Assembly: GCA_024401925.1 (NCBI GenBank) | Contig: JAKSKD010000014.1 | Coordinates: forward strand, 1-44,013 | From: Bacteroidales bacterium | GTDB lineage: Bacteria; Bacteroidota; Bacteroidia; Bacteroidales; UBA932 | DNA length: 44,013 bases | Direction: 5' to 3' | The notes under the pieces: model-generated | Told to the model about the DNA's origin: nothing | The model's database searches: none | The model's input: only the letters and a program-made list of their open reading frames with translations | Shown here: positions 1 through 8,053 of the stretch, in pieces | Position numbering within the stretch: the stretch's first letter is position 1 | Layout of the letters: every line of letters begins with the position of its first letter | Translations under genes and position numbers: made by a program

Positions 1-556
1 GGATCATACCGATAACGGTACCAAGGAATCCGAGAGAAGGTGCGATAGCGATGAAAAGTCCGATCCAAGAAAGACCGTTCTCCATGTTGCTCATCTGAAC
101 TGAACCGTAAGAAACGACTGTCTTCTCAACTACGTCAAGACCCTGGTCGTAACGGAGGAGTCCCTGATAGAAGATAGAAGCGACAGGACCGCGTGTTTCA
201 CGGCAAACGTCCTTTGCAGCCTCGATTCCACCCTGTGCAAGAGCTTCTTCAACCTTAGCTACAAGAGCCTTTGCGTTGGTCTTTGAGAATGTCAAATAAA
301 GGATTCTTTCGATTGAAAGAGCGAGACCGATGATCAAGCAGATGATGATGAGAGCCATAAAGCCTGCACCACCCTCGATGAATTTGGTCTTGAGAGCCTG
401 ATGAAGAGGAACTTCTGATTTAACGTCGAAAGGATTTACCTCAGCAGAAGATACGACTTCCTCGGCCTGAGCCGGCTGCTCGTCCTGAGCAGATGCGATG
501 TTAGCAGAAACAAACAGAAGGGATGCTGCTGCAAACAACATGAAAAACTTTTTCAT
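1..556 (-). CDS. MotA/TolQ/ExbB proton channel family protein (3' end outside window)
   Basis: Only the first 185 codons lie in the window. ExbB/TolQ-type proteins form the proton-conducting part of inner-membrane energy-transducing complexes (TonB-ExbB-ExbD or Tol-Pal). The product opens with a cleavable signal peptide ending near VSANIASAQ, then an acidic linker, then a membrane helix (FMALIIICLIIGLALSIERI). Further on come the cytoplasmic segment with the family-typical GPVASIFYQGLL stretch and the start of the next helix (LFIAIAPSLGFLGTVIGMI), which matches the conserved ExbB core. A signal peptide before helix 1 is common for ExbB proteins of Bacteroidota. Codon use is strongly biased, suggesting high expression. 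ExbB, TolQ or MotA identity cannot be separated without the neighbouring genes. Confidence 0.9.
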   Translation of the reverse strand, partial: MKKFFMLFAAASLLFVSANIASAQDEQPAQAEEVVSSAEVNPFDVKSEVPLHQALKTKFIEGGAGFMALIIICLIIGLALSIERILYLTFSKTNAKALVAKVEEALAQGGIEAAKDVCRETRGPVASIFYQGLLRYDQGLDVVEKTVVSYGSVQMSNMENGLSWIGLFIAIAPSLGFLGTVIGMI

Positions 557-618
557 ACTCGTTTTTGTGTGATTTAATTAATAATGTATTAAATAGTTAT
601 AAATTTTTGCGCCAAAAA

Positions 619-649
619 GTGCATTATGCACCGACTATAAAACGGTGCA
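619..649. promoter_or_regulatory. Overlapping palindromes upstream of the ExbB-like gene
   Basis: The 124-base gap between ansA and the ExbB-like start holds a perfect palindrome GTGCATtATGCAC (619-631). It overlaps a second inverted repeat TGCACCG-9 nt-CGGTGCA (627-649), so one TGCA-type half-site appears three times in 31 bases. The element lies 60 to 90 bases upstream of the minus-strand start codon, just upstream of a possible TTTG -33 element (613-616). An operator is the simplest reading; a leader hairpin is also possible. No good TAnnTTTG box was found for this gene. Confidence 0.4.
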
Positions 650-680
650 ATTTAGTAAAAAATATTGACTTATCAATTAT

Positions 681-1730
681 TTATTTGGAGATTTCACCCC
701 TCAATGAATTATTCAACATCAGTTTAACCCAGGCGTTGTCGGAGCTTGCTCCCATCAGGTAAAAAAGTTTCGCCAGGGCACTCTCTGTCGTCGAGTCATA
801 TCCTGAAACAACCCCCGCATCCTGAAGGGGCTTTCCAGTTGCATACAGGCTCATGTTGACGCTGCCGCTGAAACATTGGGTCACATTGAGAAGGATTTTG
901 TCCAGGGCGACCGCCTCGCGGACGATATCGATAAACCAGTCCTTTGTAAGTGCGTTCCCTGAACCGTATGTTTCAAGTATGACCGCCCTTGTCTCGGCCC
1001 CGCACAGGATGTTGCGGACCACCTGCGGCGTGATTCCCGGGTGAATTTTGAGAATGGAGACTCTTGTGTCCAGTTCGGTGTGGATTTCCAGCGGGCAGGA
1101 CCTGTCGGAAGGGTAATGGATGTATCTTGTATTGTACTTTATGTTGATTCCGGCCTCTGCGAGTGGAGGGAAATTGCCGGATGAAAATGCGTTGAAATTT
1201 TCGGAATTGACTTTGGTGGCCCTGTTGCCTCTGTACAGGTGACTGTCAAAGCAAATGCACACTTCGGGCACTACTGCGTTGCCGTCTTTATCTTTTGCGG
1301 CGGCTATTTCGACGGAGGAGATAAGGTTCTCTTTGCCGTCCGTCCGAGGGCTGCCAATCGGCAACTGGCTCCCGGTGAAGATGACAGGCTTTGAAAGGTG
1401 TTCCAACATGAAACTGAGGGCGGAAGCTGAATATGCCATAGTGTCCGTACCGTGCAGGATGACGAAGCCGTCATAGGACTGGTAATTATCTCTGATCAGT
1501 TCGGCAAGTGATTGCCAGAGACCGGGTTCGACATCGGATGAGTCTATCAGCGGATTGAAGGTCCACGAGTCCAGCCTGCATGCGAATTTTCCCAACTCCG
1601 GGACCGCATCCAGAATCTGGCTGAAATCGAAGGGTTTGAGAGTCTGGTCCTCCGGGTCTTCCTTCATTCCTATCGTACCTCCCGTGTAAATCAGTAGAAT
1701 GGAGGCTTTCGTCTTGGTCTGGTCTATCAT
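681..1730 (-). CDS. ansA: Type I (cytoplasmic) L-asparaginase
   Basis: Hydrolyses L-asparagine to aspartate and ammonia. The 349-residue product has both asparaginase signatures: YTGGTIG with the nucleophilic Thr near residue 16, and HGTDTM (residues 93-98) with the second catalytic Thr-Asp pair, plus the Lys of RGNRATK (about 173). Length matches cytoplasmic AnsA and there is no signal peptide, unlike periplasmic type II enzymes. The start is set at 1730 because its ATG overlaps the tatD stop as ATGA; an upstream in-frame start at 1790 would add 20 unrelated residues buried in tatD. It is the last gene of a dprA-tatD-ansA unit. Confidence 0.93.
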   Translation of the reverse strand: MIDQTKTKASILLIYTGGTIGMKEDPEDQTLKPFDFSQILDAVPELGKFACRLDSWTFNPLIDSSDVEPGLWQSLAELIRDNYQSYDGFVILHGTDTMAYSASALSFMLEHLSKPVIFTGSQLPIGSPRTDGKENLISSVEIAAAKDKDGNAVVPEVCICFDSHLYRGNRATKVNSENFNAFSSGNFPPLAEAGINIKYNTRYIHYPSDRSCPLEIHTELDTRVSILKIHPGITPQVVRNILCGAETRAVILETYGSGNALTKDWFIDIVREAVALDKILLNVTQCFSGSVNMSLYATGKPLQDAGVVSGYDSTTESALAKLFYLMGASSDNAWVKLMLNNSLRGEISK

Positions 1731-2497
1731 ATTCTGAATAGTTTCCTTGCGTTTTCCGTGGTAGTTCGTGCCACTTCTTCTATGCTGCAAGCTTTCAATT
1801 CTGCAATCTTTTGTGCGATTATCGGTATGTTGGCGCTTTCATTCGTCGTTCCCCGCAGTGGGGTCGGGGCCAGATATGGAGAATCGGTTTCCAGAAGAAT
1901 GCGGGAAAGCGGTATCTCCTTAACGGTTTCAGCGAGTGAAGCCTTTTTGAAGGTGACCACGCCGCCTATGCCGACACTCCAGTCCCCGAGTTTCTGCAGT
2001 TCCCGGAAAGTCTCGATACTCTCGCTGAAAGCGTGGAGGTTGCCTCTCAATCCCAGATGCCTGCAATCCCGAATGATCTGCATAAAATCGCCCGTGGCAT
2101 CCCTCAGATGGATATTTACCGGAAGATCCATTGACGCGGCCATTTCAAGCTGCACTCTCAGGGCTTCTTTCTGTTCTTTCTTGAATTCGACGGAAAAATG
2201 ATAGTCAAGACCAATTTCCCCGATGGCAATGATGTCTCTCGATTTATACCTTTCCAGTGCGTCAATTTCTGCTCTCCAATCCTTGCCGACAGAGCCGGGA
2301 TATAGGCCGAGCATTGCTTTGAGATGGCTCGGATGACGGTTTACTATGTCCCACATCCTGTCCCTTTCCGCAGAACTGATATCAGCCTGCAACAGCCATT
2401 CCACACCGGCTCCGACAGCCCGTGCGATGACGGCATCCTGCTCTTCCAAAGGATAAGCCTCATCGTAATTGTGAGTGTGTGTATCAATGTAAACCAT
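1727..2497 (-). CDS. TatD family metal-dependent hydrolase
   Basis: TatD proteins are TIM-barrel metallohydrolases with 3'-5' exonuclease activity on DNA or RNA. The 256-residue product shows the metal ligands in order: DTHTH at residues 5-9, AIGEIGLDYHF with the metal-bridging Glu, PVNIHLR, NLHAFS, and ETDSPYLAP near the C-terminus. Length is typical. It follows dprA by 9 bases and overlaps ansA by 4, so the three are probably co-transcribed. The paralogue (TatD, YcfH or YjjV type) cannot be decided here. Confidence 0.92.
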   Translation of the reverse strand: MVYIDTHTHNYDEAYPLEEQDAVIARAVGAGVEWLLQADISSAERDRMWDIVNRHPSHLKAMLGLYPGSVGKDWRAEIDALERYKSRDIIAIGEIGLDYHFSVEFKKEQKEALRVQLEMAASMDLPVNIHLRDATGDFMQIIRDCRHLGLRGNLHAFSESIETFRELQKLGDWSVGIGGVVTFKKASLAETVKEIPLSRILLETDSPYLAPTPLRGTTNESANIPIIAQKIAELKACSIEEVARTTTENARKLFRI

Positions 2498-2506
2498 CTC
2501 ACAAAT

Positions 2507-3670
2507 TTAGTCTTTTTTCACATTAATGGAACATCTTTGAAGCAGGTCCACAGAGATAATACCATCATTTTCCAGCATTCCGACGGCATAGGTTATATCG
2601 CGCCAATTCATATTCCCGAGATTACATAATTCCTCAAGAGTGGCTCCGCGGTATCTTTTGATAAGTGATGCAGTGTTCCTTATTAGGATAAGGAGCCCGT
2701 CATCCAGGGCATTCCCATATTTTTCGAGTATTTCCGTATCCAGATCCTTAACTGTGCGGCGGGACCAGGCTCCGAGTCCCAGGGAGTTTACGAAATTGTC
2801 AAGATCTGTGACGGGTTCTGCTATCTTTCCTCTTATCAGACGGTTGCATCCCTGTGATCGCACGTCATCGATTCTGCCGGGAAGTGCATACACTTCTCTG
2901 TTATAGGAACTTGCAATGTCGGCAGTCACCATTCCACCTCCTTTTTCCTTCGACTCAATCAGGATGGTGGCAGTGCTGAGTCCTGCGATTATCCTGTTCC
3001 TCCTCAGGAAATTTACTGCGACTGGCGCTGTGCAGGGCGGGTAGTCGGAAATGAGGGCGCACCCACGGGTTTGCTCCATTCTCAATGCGAATCCTCTGTG
3101 CCTGGCCGGATATACGGCATCGACTCCGGTGGCCATAACTGCTATGGTTGCCAGCCCATTGTCGAGGGCCGCCTCGTGGGCAGTGATATCGACTCCGATT
3201 GCCAACCCGCTGACAATGACAGGCTTTATCTGAGCTGTTGCCATCGCTCCGACAATCCTTCTGCACCATTCCGCCCCATAAGGTGAAATGTCCCTTGTTC
3301 CCACTACGGAAATGCACGGAGTAGTATTGAATATTTTATCGATTTCCGTTCCTGAACGGACATACAGCCCCATCGGTGCATCATCACATTCTTTCAAAAG
3401 AAGGGGATAGTCTCCGGATCCGTATGGAACGAACGAATAGCCGTCCTTTTTTAGCGATTCAAGTTCCTTCACACTGATTTCAAGTTCCTTGTCGCTGATT
3501 TTGTCAGTGTACTTCGAAAATGGGCCAAGTATTCCGAACAGTTCTTCACGGCTCATGCGGAAAACAGCGCCGGCCCCTCCATAGAAATCCACCAGCCTGC
3601 GGGCTATTGCGGGTTCGAACCCGAAAATTCTGTTCAAGCTGCAGCAGCATATTGTCTCAAAGTCTTCCAT
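2507..3670 (-). CDS. dprA: DNA-processing protein DprA (Smf)
   Basis: DprA binds incoming single-stranded DNA and loads RecA during transformation. The 387-residue protein has an N-terminal helix-hairpin-helix region (FGFEPAIARRLVDFYGG) and then the Rossmann-like DprA domain: VVGTRDISPYG, SGLAIGVDITAHEAAL, ATGVDAVYP, RNRIIAGLS and KGGGMVTA. A C-terminal winged-helix-like region ends the protein (ATLEELCNLGNMNWRDITYAVGMLENDG shortened here to its ends). The start at 3670 was chosen because the family N-terminus begins at MEDFET; an upstream start at 3700 adds ten non-conserved residues. It is the first gene of dprA-tatD-ansA, separated from queA by a terminator. Confidence 0.93.
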   Translation of the reverse strand: MEDFETICCCSLNRIFGFEPAIARRLVDFYGGAGAVFRMSREELFGILGPFSKYTDKISDKELEISVKELESLKKDGYSFVPYGSGDYPLLLKECDDAPMGLYVRSGTEIDKIFNTTPCISVVGTRDISPYGAEWCRRIVGAMATAQIKPVIVSGLAIGVDITAHEAALDNGLATIAVMATGVDAVYPARHRGFALRMEQTRGCALISDYPPCTAPVAVNFLRRNRIIAGLSTATILIESKEKGGGMVTADIASSYNREVYALPGRIDDVRSQGCNRLIRGKIAEPVTDLDNFVNSLGLGAWSRRTVKDLDTEILEKYGNALDDGLLILIRNTASLIKRYRGATLEELCNLGNMNWRDITYAVGMLENDGIISVDLLQRCSINVKKD

Positions 3671-3711
3671 AGTTGTTTTTCCGTAAAAGTACTGCCGCAA
3701 AACATAAAAAA

Positions 3712-3740
3712 ACCACCGGAAACTTATATTTTCCGATGGT
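3712..3740 (-). terminator. Rho-independent terminator after queA
   Basis: An 11-pair stem (3712-3722 with 3730-3740) with a 7-nt loop is flanked by T-runs on both strands. The single non-Watson-Crick position is C/A when read on plus but a G-U wobble in minus-strand RNA, which supports termination of queA transcripts before dprA. Confidence 0.85.
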
Positions 3741-3762
3741 CTTTTTTTTATGAAGGTTAAAA

Positions 3763-4812
3763 TTAGATGATCAGCATTGCATCTCCGTACGGCCCGAAGC
3801 GATATCCTTCTTCCAAGGCTACCTCATATGCGTGCATAACGTTCTCGAAGCCTCCGAATGCAGCAACACACATAAGCATTGTCGATTCCGGAGTATGGAA
3901 ATTTGATACTATTGCGTCCGGAACGGCAAAATCATATGGAGGGAAAATGAATTTGTTGGTCCAGATATCATTCGGCTTCACCTCATTGTCTGTAGTGACA
4001 TAGGTCTCGAGGGCGCGAACTGTGGTAACTCCCACGGCAACGATTTTGTGACCGGACTTTTTGGTGGCGTTGATTTCCTCAGCGGCTTTCTCGCTGATGA
4101 TCATTCTCTCGGCATCCATCCTGTGCTTCGAAAGGTCTTCTACATCTACTGAGCGGAAATGCCCGATGCCCATGTGTACCGTGATGAAGGACTTGTTTAT
4201 GTCCTTGAGAATCATTCTGTTGAACAGTTCGCGGCTGAAGTGGAGACCTGCGGCCGGAGCAGCAACGGCACCTTCATTTGCGGCGAAGATGGTCTGGTAA
4301 TTGACTGCGTCTTCCTCTGTTACCTGCGGCTTGACCGAAGGCAGGATAGGAGTCTCTCCCTGTGCGAACAAAGCTTCCTTGAATTCCTCATACGGTCCGT
4401 CATAAAGGAAACGGAGAGTCCTTCCACGCGATGTTGTGTTGTCAATCACTTCGGCAACGAGACTGTCGTCATCGCCGAAATAGAGCTTGTTCCCGATACG
4501 GATCTTCCTGGCCGGGTCCACTACAACGTCCCACAATCTCTGTTCCTTGTTCAACTCGCGGAGCAGGAACACTGTGATGTCGGCACCCGTCTTTTCCTTC
4601 TTGCCGTAGAGCCGGGCAGGAAAAACCTTTGTGTCGTTGAAGACAAAAGTGTCACCTTTTCCGAAATATTCAATGATATCTTTAAAGATACGATGCTCGA
4701 TTTCTCCTGTCTTCCTGTTGAGTACCAGTAATTTACACTCGTCGCGCCATTTAACTGGGTCTTGTGCGATACGGTCCTTGGAAAGATCGAAGTGGAATTG
4801 TGAAAGTTTCAT
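3763..4812 (-). CDS. queA: S-adenosylmethionine:tRNA ribosyltransferase-isomerase
   Basis: QueA transfers and isomerises the ribosyl part of SAM onto 7-aminomethyl-7-deazaguanine in tRNA, giving epoxyqueuosine at the wobble position of His, Tyr, Asp and Asn tRNAs. The 349-residue product is full length. It starts with MKLSQFHFDL and carries the family blocks FVFNDTKVFPARLYG, EGAVAAPAAGLHF, VTVHMGIGHF-like ITVHMGIGHF, and VSNFHTPESTML near the C-terminus. tRNA-Asn(GTT), one of the queuosine substrates, is encoded at 27805-27878 in this window. It appears to be transcribed alone, ending at the terminator at 3712-3740. Confidence 0.95.
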   Translation of the reverse strand: MKLSQFHFDLSKDRIAQDPVKWRDECKLLVLNRKTGEIEHRIFKDIIEYFGKGDTFVFNDTKVFPARLYGKKEKTGADITVFLLRELNKEQRLWDVVVDPARKIRIGNKLYFGDDDSLVAEVIDNTTSRGRTLRFLYDGPYEEFKEALFAQGETPILPSVKPQVTEEDAVNYQTIFAANEGAVAAPAAGLHFSRELFNRMILKDINKSFITVHMGIGHFRSVDVEDLSKHRMDAERMIISEKAAEEINATKKSGHKIVAVGVTTVRALETYVTTDNEVKPNDIWTNKFIFPPYDFAVPDAIVSNFHTPESTMLMCVAAFGGFENVMHAYEVALEEGYRFGPYGDAMLII

Positions 4813-4872
4813 TTTATAAAAAGTGATATCTTTCTATATACGGCAATATGAGGAAAAAAGTTTCATCAAACC

Positions 4873-5493
4873 TTAGATTTTTGCTTCTCTGAAAACCTCA
4901 ATGATTGAAGGAAAGGTGTTTTTCAGGAATGGAGGAAGGCTGGACTTTGCCACCCATGCCGCTTTCGATATGTCTTCCTCGTGCTGCGGAGTCAGATCCA
5001 CAGGGTTTGTGTAGAGCATGCGGTACCACCAGGTGTGCTTGAGGTGCCATATCCCGTCCCTTCTGTAGCAGTGGTCCGTGATGCATATCAGTTCTCCGAG
5101 CTCAAGTTCATCTACCCCCGTTTCCTCCTGCACCTCGCGCAGGGCCGTGATTTCAATATCTTCGCCGGCCTCCTGATGCCCTTTCGGAAGGTCCCAGAGA
5201 CCGTTCCTGCTTATGAGGAGAAAATCGCCCCTCCTGTTGGAAACCAGCCCTCCTGCGGCCGTAACTTCCTTGAACTCGGCACAGAGCCTTTTGTAGGTGC
5301 TTTCCGTATCATTCGAAGGGATATACACTTTCTGAAGTGAGTCGGACAGTTCGAACATCCCGACAAGGGCGTGGATGTCGGTTTTCTCTCCGAGATGGAA
5401 TTCTATCGCATTCGGGTCGGCGAGAGTGAGGTCGCCGTCAGGACATATCAGAATACAACGCTTCTCAAAGTATATTTTATGGATAATCGGCAT
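4873..5493 (-). CDS. NUDIX hydrolase
   Basis: A 206-residue protein with a complete Nudix box in its second half: GHQEAGEDIEI followed by TALREVQEETGV, matching Gx5Ex7REUxEExGU. Such enzymes hydrolyse nucleoside diphosphates linked to another moiety; the substrate here is unknown. About 70 residues precede the catalytic domain (MPIIHKIYFEKRCILICPDG onward) and show no recognised motif. The start at 5493 was chosen because a minus-strand TAnnTTTG box lies just upstream; the frame stays open to 5796, but that extension runs antisense through the next gene and is low-complexity in character. It is transcribed divergently from the SRPBCC gene. Confidence 0.85.
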   Translation of the reverse strand: MPIIHKIYFEKRCILICPDGDLTLADPNAIEFHLGEKTDIHALVGMFELSDSLQKVYIPSNDTESTYKRLCAEFKEVTAAGGLVSNRRGDFLLISRNGLWDLPKGHQEAGEDIEITALREVQEETGVDELELGELICITDHCYRRDGIWHLKHTWWYRMLYTNPVDLTPQHEEDISKAAWVAKSSLPPFLKNTFPSIIEVFREAKI

Positions 5494-5499
5494 AATTAT

Positions 5500-5507
5500 T
5501 ATATTTG
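5500..5507 (+). promoter_or_regulatory. -7 promoter box for the SRPBCC-rsmF operon
   Basis: TATATTTG matches the Bacteroidota consensus TAnnTTTG, 31 bases before the ATG at 5539. A T-rich run at 5475-5478 sits where the -33 TTTG element is expected. It overlaps the divergent promoter of the NUDIX gene. Confidence 0.6.
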
Positions 5508-5514
5508 TAGTTTG

Positions 5515-5522
5515 CAAAAATA
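5515..5522 (-). promoter_or_regulatory. -7 promoter box for the NUDIX gene
   Basis: On the minus strand the sequence reads TATTTTTG, a match to TAnnTTTG, 21 bases before the start codon at 5493. It lies back to back with the plus-strand box at 5500-5507. No clear -33 element is seen. Confidence 0.5.
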
Positions 5523-5538
5523 AAATTTTTATTGAAAA

Positions 5539-5946
5539 ATGGCAGCGGAATACACAAGTAAACACGGTTCTGTCCGTAAGACCAAAGCGGAGCTCTATAT
5601 GGCTTTCGTGGACATGAGGAATTTCGTCCAGATGCTTCCTGAGGACAAGAAAGAGGGAGTGAAGGCCGATTATGACAGCATCGAGGCCACTGTACAGGGC
5701 TTTACGATCGGAGTTCGTGTGGCCCGCAGGGAACCTTATTCTCTCATTGAGTTCAAGGACAATAATGCGCCTTTCGCGTTCAGTGTCATTTTTCATTTTG
5801 ACGACGGCATTTCTCCTGCGTACACGGATTTTTGGATTGAAGTGTCAGCAGAACTGAATATGATGATGAAGATGATGCTTGGAGGGAAGATCAAGGAGGG
5901 CTTGGATAAGATTGTCGATGCAATGGTATGTCAGGCCACGAATTAG
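5539..5946 (+). CDS. SRPBCC-type (START-like) protein, function unknown
   Basis: This 135-residue protein resembles the small SRPBCC/START-fold proteins of Bacteroidota, which have a helix-grip ligand pocket. The N-terminus MAAEYTSKHG, the strand-rich middle (SIEATVQGFTIGVRV, EPYSLIEFKD, FAFSVIFHFDD) and the long C-terminal helix rich in Met and Lys (LNMMMKMMLGGKIKEGLDKIVD) fit that fold. No catalytic residues can be named. It is the first gene of a five-gene plus-strand unit and its last 19 bases overlap the rsmF-like gene. Confidence 0.72.
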   Translation: MAAEYTSKHGSVRKTKAELYMAFVDMRNFVQMLPEDKKEGVKADYDSIEATVQGFTIGVRVARREPYSLIEFKDNNAPFAFSVIFHFDDGISPAYTDFWIEVSAELNMMMKMMLGGKIKEGLDKIVDAMVCQATN

Positions 5947-7103
5947 CTCTATCTACGATGGGCTCGGAAGCATCCGTTTCCGTGAGGCTCAACCCCTTCA
6001 AGACACCGTCTTCGCCCCTATCCATACTTGAAGGCGCCGGGGAGGTGCCGTGGTGCCGGTACGGATATCTTCTGAAAGAACGTCCTGTATTTACTCTGCA
6101 CCCTCTTTTTCATGCAGGTGCCTATTATGTGCAGGATTCTTCAGCCATGTTCGTAGGTCATATTTTCCGCAGGGAACTTGAACGCTATGACAGGCCGGTG
6201 AGGGTATTGGATCTCTGTGCCGCGCCCGGAGGAAAGACAACGGACCTGGCCGCTTCCCTCAGAGAGAAATATGGAGACGGCTTTATGCTTGTAGCAAATG
6301 AGGTGATGAAGCAGAGGGCTGGAATACTTGCCGACAATGTGGCTGTCTGGGGGGACCCTAACGTCATAGTGACAAGCGTGGACCCTAAGGCCTTTGCGGC
6401 GATGGGTTCGTTTTTTGATATGATTGTGGCCGATGTGCCATGCTCCGGGGAAGGGATGTTCCGAAAGGACAGCCGTGCAGTGGAAGAGTGGTCGGAGGAG
6501 AACGTCCGTCTGTGTGCGGCGCGTCAGAGACGCATTCTTGGAGACGTGTGGCCAGCCTTGAGAGAGGGAGGTACTCTGATATATTCCACCTGCACTTTCG
6601 AAGAGGAAGAGAATGACAATAATCTGAAGTGGGCATCCGAGGAACTTGGAGGAAAAATATCTGATCCGGACTGTTCATTCGAGGGAGTCCGTGTTACGGA
6701 ATGCGGCAATATGCTCGTTCCCGGTGAAGTACCTGGAGAAGGGCAGTGGGTTGGCTCTCTGGTCAAGACCGCGACCGCTCCCACAGGACATTCGGATATC
6801 AGCAGGCTGCATCCGATGAGGAACGGGTATGAGAAGGGCTGGAAGAAAGGCAACGATTTCGTGCCGAATCCCGACTGGGCTCTCAGCATAGATTTTGACA
6901 GAAGTCTCTTTCCGGAGGTGGAAGTGGACAAGAACACGGCTCTGAGCTTCCTGCACAGGGATACAATAGTGCTTCCCGAGGCTCCGTTGGGATATCTTGT
7001 GTTGACCTACAGAGGGCTTCCTCTCGGATTCGTCAAGAATCTCGGAAAGAGGTGCAATAACCTGCATCCTCAGGAAAGAAGGATTAGAATGAATATTCAA
7101 TAG
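5928..7103 (+). CDS. RsmF-like rRNA cytosine-C5 methyltransferase (NOL1/NOP2/Sun family)
   Basis: This family methylates cytosine in rRNA or tRNA using SAM. The 391-residue protein shows the SAM-binding motif VLDLCAAPGGKTTDL, the catalytic motif ADVPCSGEGMFRKD and the second conserved cysteine in IYSTCTFEEEEN. The C-terminal third (from about residue 275) resembles the PUA-like RNA-binding extension of RsmF. The N-terminus is short: the conserved SVRLNPFK block starts near residue 17, whereas RsmF usually has a longer helical region before it. An in-frame stop at 5907 rules out a longer start, and the chosen ATG overlaps the previous gene by 19 bases. Confidence 0.88.
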   Translation: MSGHELALSTMGSEASVSVRLNPFKTPSSPLSILEGAGEVPWCRYGYLLKERPVFTLHPLFHAGAYYVQDSSAMFVGHIFRRELERYDRPVRVLDLCAAPGGKTTDLAASLREKYGDGFMLVANEVMKQRAGILADNVAVWGDPNVIVTSVDPKAFAAMGSFFDMIVADVPCSGEGMFRKDSRAVEEWSEENVRLCAARQRRILGDVWPALREGGTLIYSTCTFEEEENDNNLKWASEELGGKISDPDCSFEGVRVTECGNMLVPGEVPGEGQWVGSLVKTATAPTGHSDISRLHPMRNGYEKGWKKGNDFVPNPDWALSIDFDRSLFPEVEVDKNTALSFLHRDTIVLPEAPLGYLVLTYRGLPLGFVKNLGKRCNNLHPQERRIRMNIQ

Positions 7104-7105
7104 TT

Positions 7106-8035
7106 ATGAAGAAGATAATTTTTGCAGTTTTATCCGCACTGCTCGTGTGCACGGTGTGCTTCGGGCAGGAAAAGACAAGTGAGGAATATAAACAGAGATG
7201 CAATCTGCTTGTGGGCAGGTTGGGCATAACCGGTGTCGGTATAGAGACAATCATCAGTCATTGGGAGGAAGATTATCCTGATGATGTCGATATGCTTACT
7301 GCGAAGTTCAATTATTACTTTGCGAAGTCCCAGAGTTCCAAAGTCATCGAAAAGAATCAGAAGAAGTTCCTCGGAGCAGAGCCGACTCTGACCCTCAAGG
7401 ATTCATTAGGAAATCCACGGTCATATTTCGAAGAAATCTTCTATGATGATTCTCTCTTTGCCATAGCATCACAGGCCATAGATAAGGCGATAAGACTCAA
7501 TCCAAGGAGTTTGGAACTCCGTTTTGCAAAGATCACATCCCTGATGGCATATGAGAAGGAAAGTCCGGATATGGCTCTATCTACGTTGAAAAGCCTGATT
7601 GACTATAATTATACGGTGGATCACGTGTGGACATATAGCAATGAATTGGTTGCCAATGACTTATTTGTAGGGGCAGTCCAGGAATACTGCTATTCATTGT
7701 TCAGGATCAACACTCCCGTGTCTCAAGAAGGTTTCAAGGAGATTTCAGAGAAGATGCTCAAATACAATCCTGACAGGACGGAATTCATATCGAACATCGG
7801 CTCGTATTATCTTACCGTCAAAAACGATACTAAATCGGCACTGAAATATTATAATAAGGTGCTGAAATACAATCCGACAGACTATGCCGCAATCAAGAAC
7901 TGCGTCATTATTGCAAAGAAGAACCAGGATGTGAAGCTTGAAAAGAAATACTTGCCTATGCTGGCGAATGTGTCTCCGGATGAATCTGAGAAGGTATCGG
8001 CAAGAGCCCGCCTGGAAATGTTGAATAAAAAATAG
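7106..8035 (+). CDS. Exported tetratricopeptide-repeat protein
   Basis: A 309-residue protein with an N-terminal signal peptide (MKKIIFAVLSALLVCTVCFGQ, likely cleaved after CFG). The C-terminal third holds at least two TPR-like helical pairs, the clearest being around SNIGSYYLTVKNDTKSALKY followed by YNKVLKYNPTDYAAIKN. The middle is helical with weaker repeat character (AIDKAIRLNPRSLELRFAKI). TPRs mediate protein contacts; no enzymatic motif is visible. It starts 2 bases after the rsmF-like stop and precedes a lipoprotein peptidase, so it may act in the periplasm with that neighbour, which is inference. Confidence 0.8.
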   Translation: MKKIIFAVLSALLVCTVCFGQEKTSEEYKQRCNLLVGRLGITGVGIETIISHWEEDYPDDVDMLTAKFNYYFAKSQSSKVIEKNQKKFLGAEPTLTLKDSLGNPRSYFEEIFYDDSLFAIASQAIDKAIRLNPRSLELRFAKITSLMAYEKESPDMALSTLKSLIDYNYTVDHVWTYSNELVANDLFVGAVQEYCYSLFRINTPVSQEGFKEISEKMLKYNPDRTEFISNIGSYYLTVKNDTKSALKYYNKVLKYNPTDYAAIKNCVIIAKKNQDVKLEKKYLPMLANVSPDESEKVSARARLEMLNKK

Positions 8036-8053
8036 TAACATAATAACATTCAA

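Noticed and set aside
5494-5796. N-terminal extension of the first NUDIX gene to 5796
   Set aside because: It would cover the promoters of both divergent genes and half of the SRPBCC gene.
5907-5930. Possible frameshift joining the SRPBCC gene to a longer RsmF N-terminus
   Set aside because: The SRPBCC protein ends naturally and no RsmF N-terminal homology is visible in the other frames upstream of 5928.
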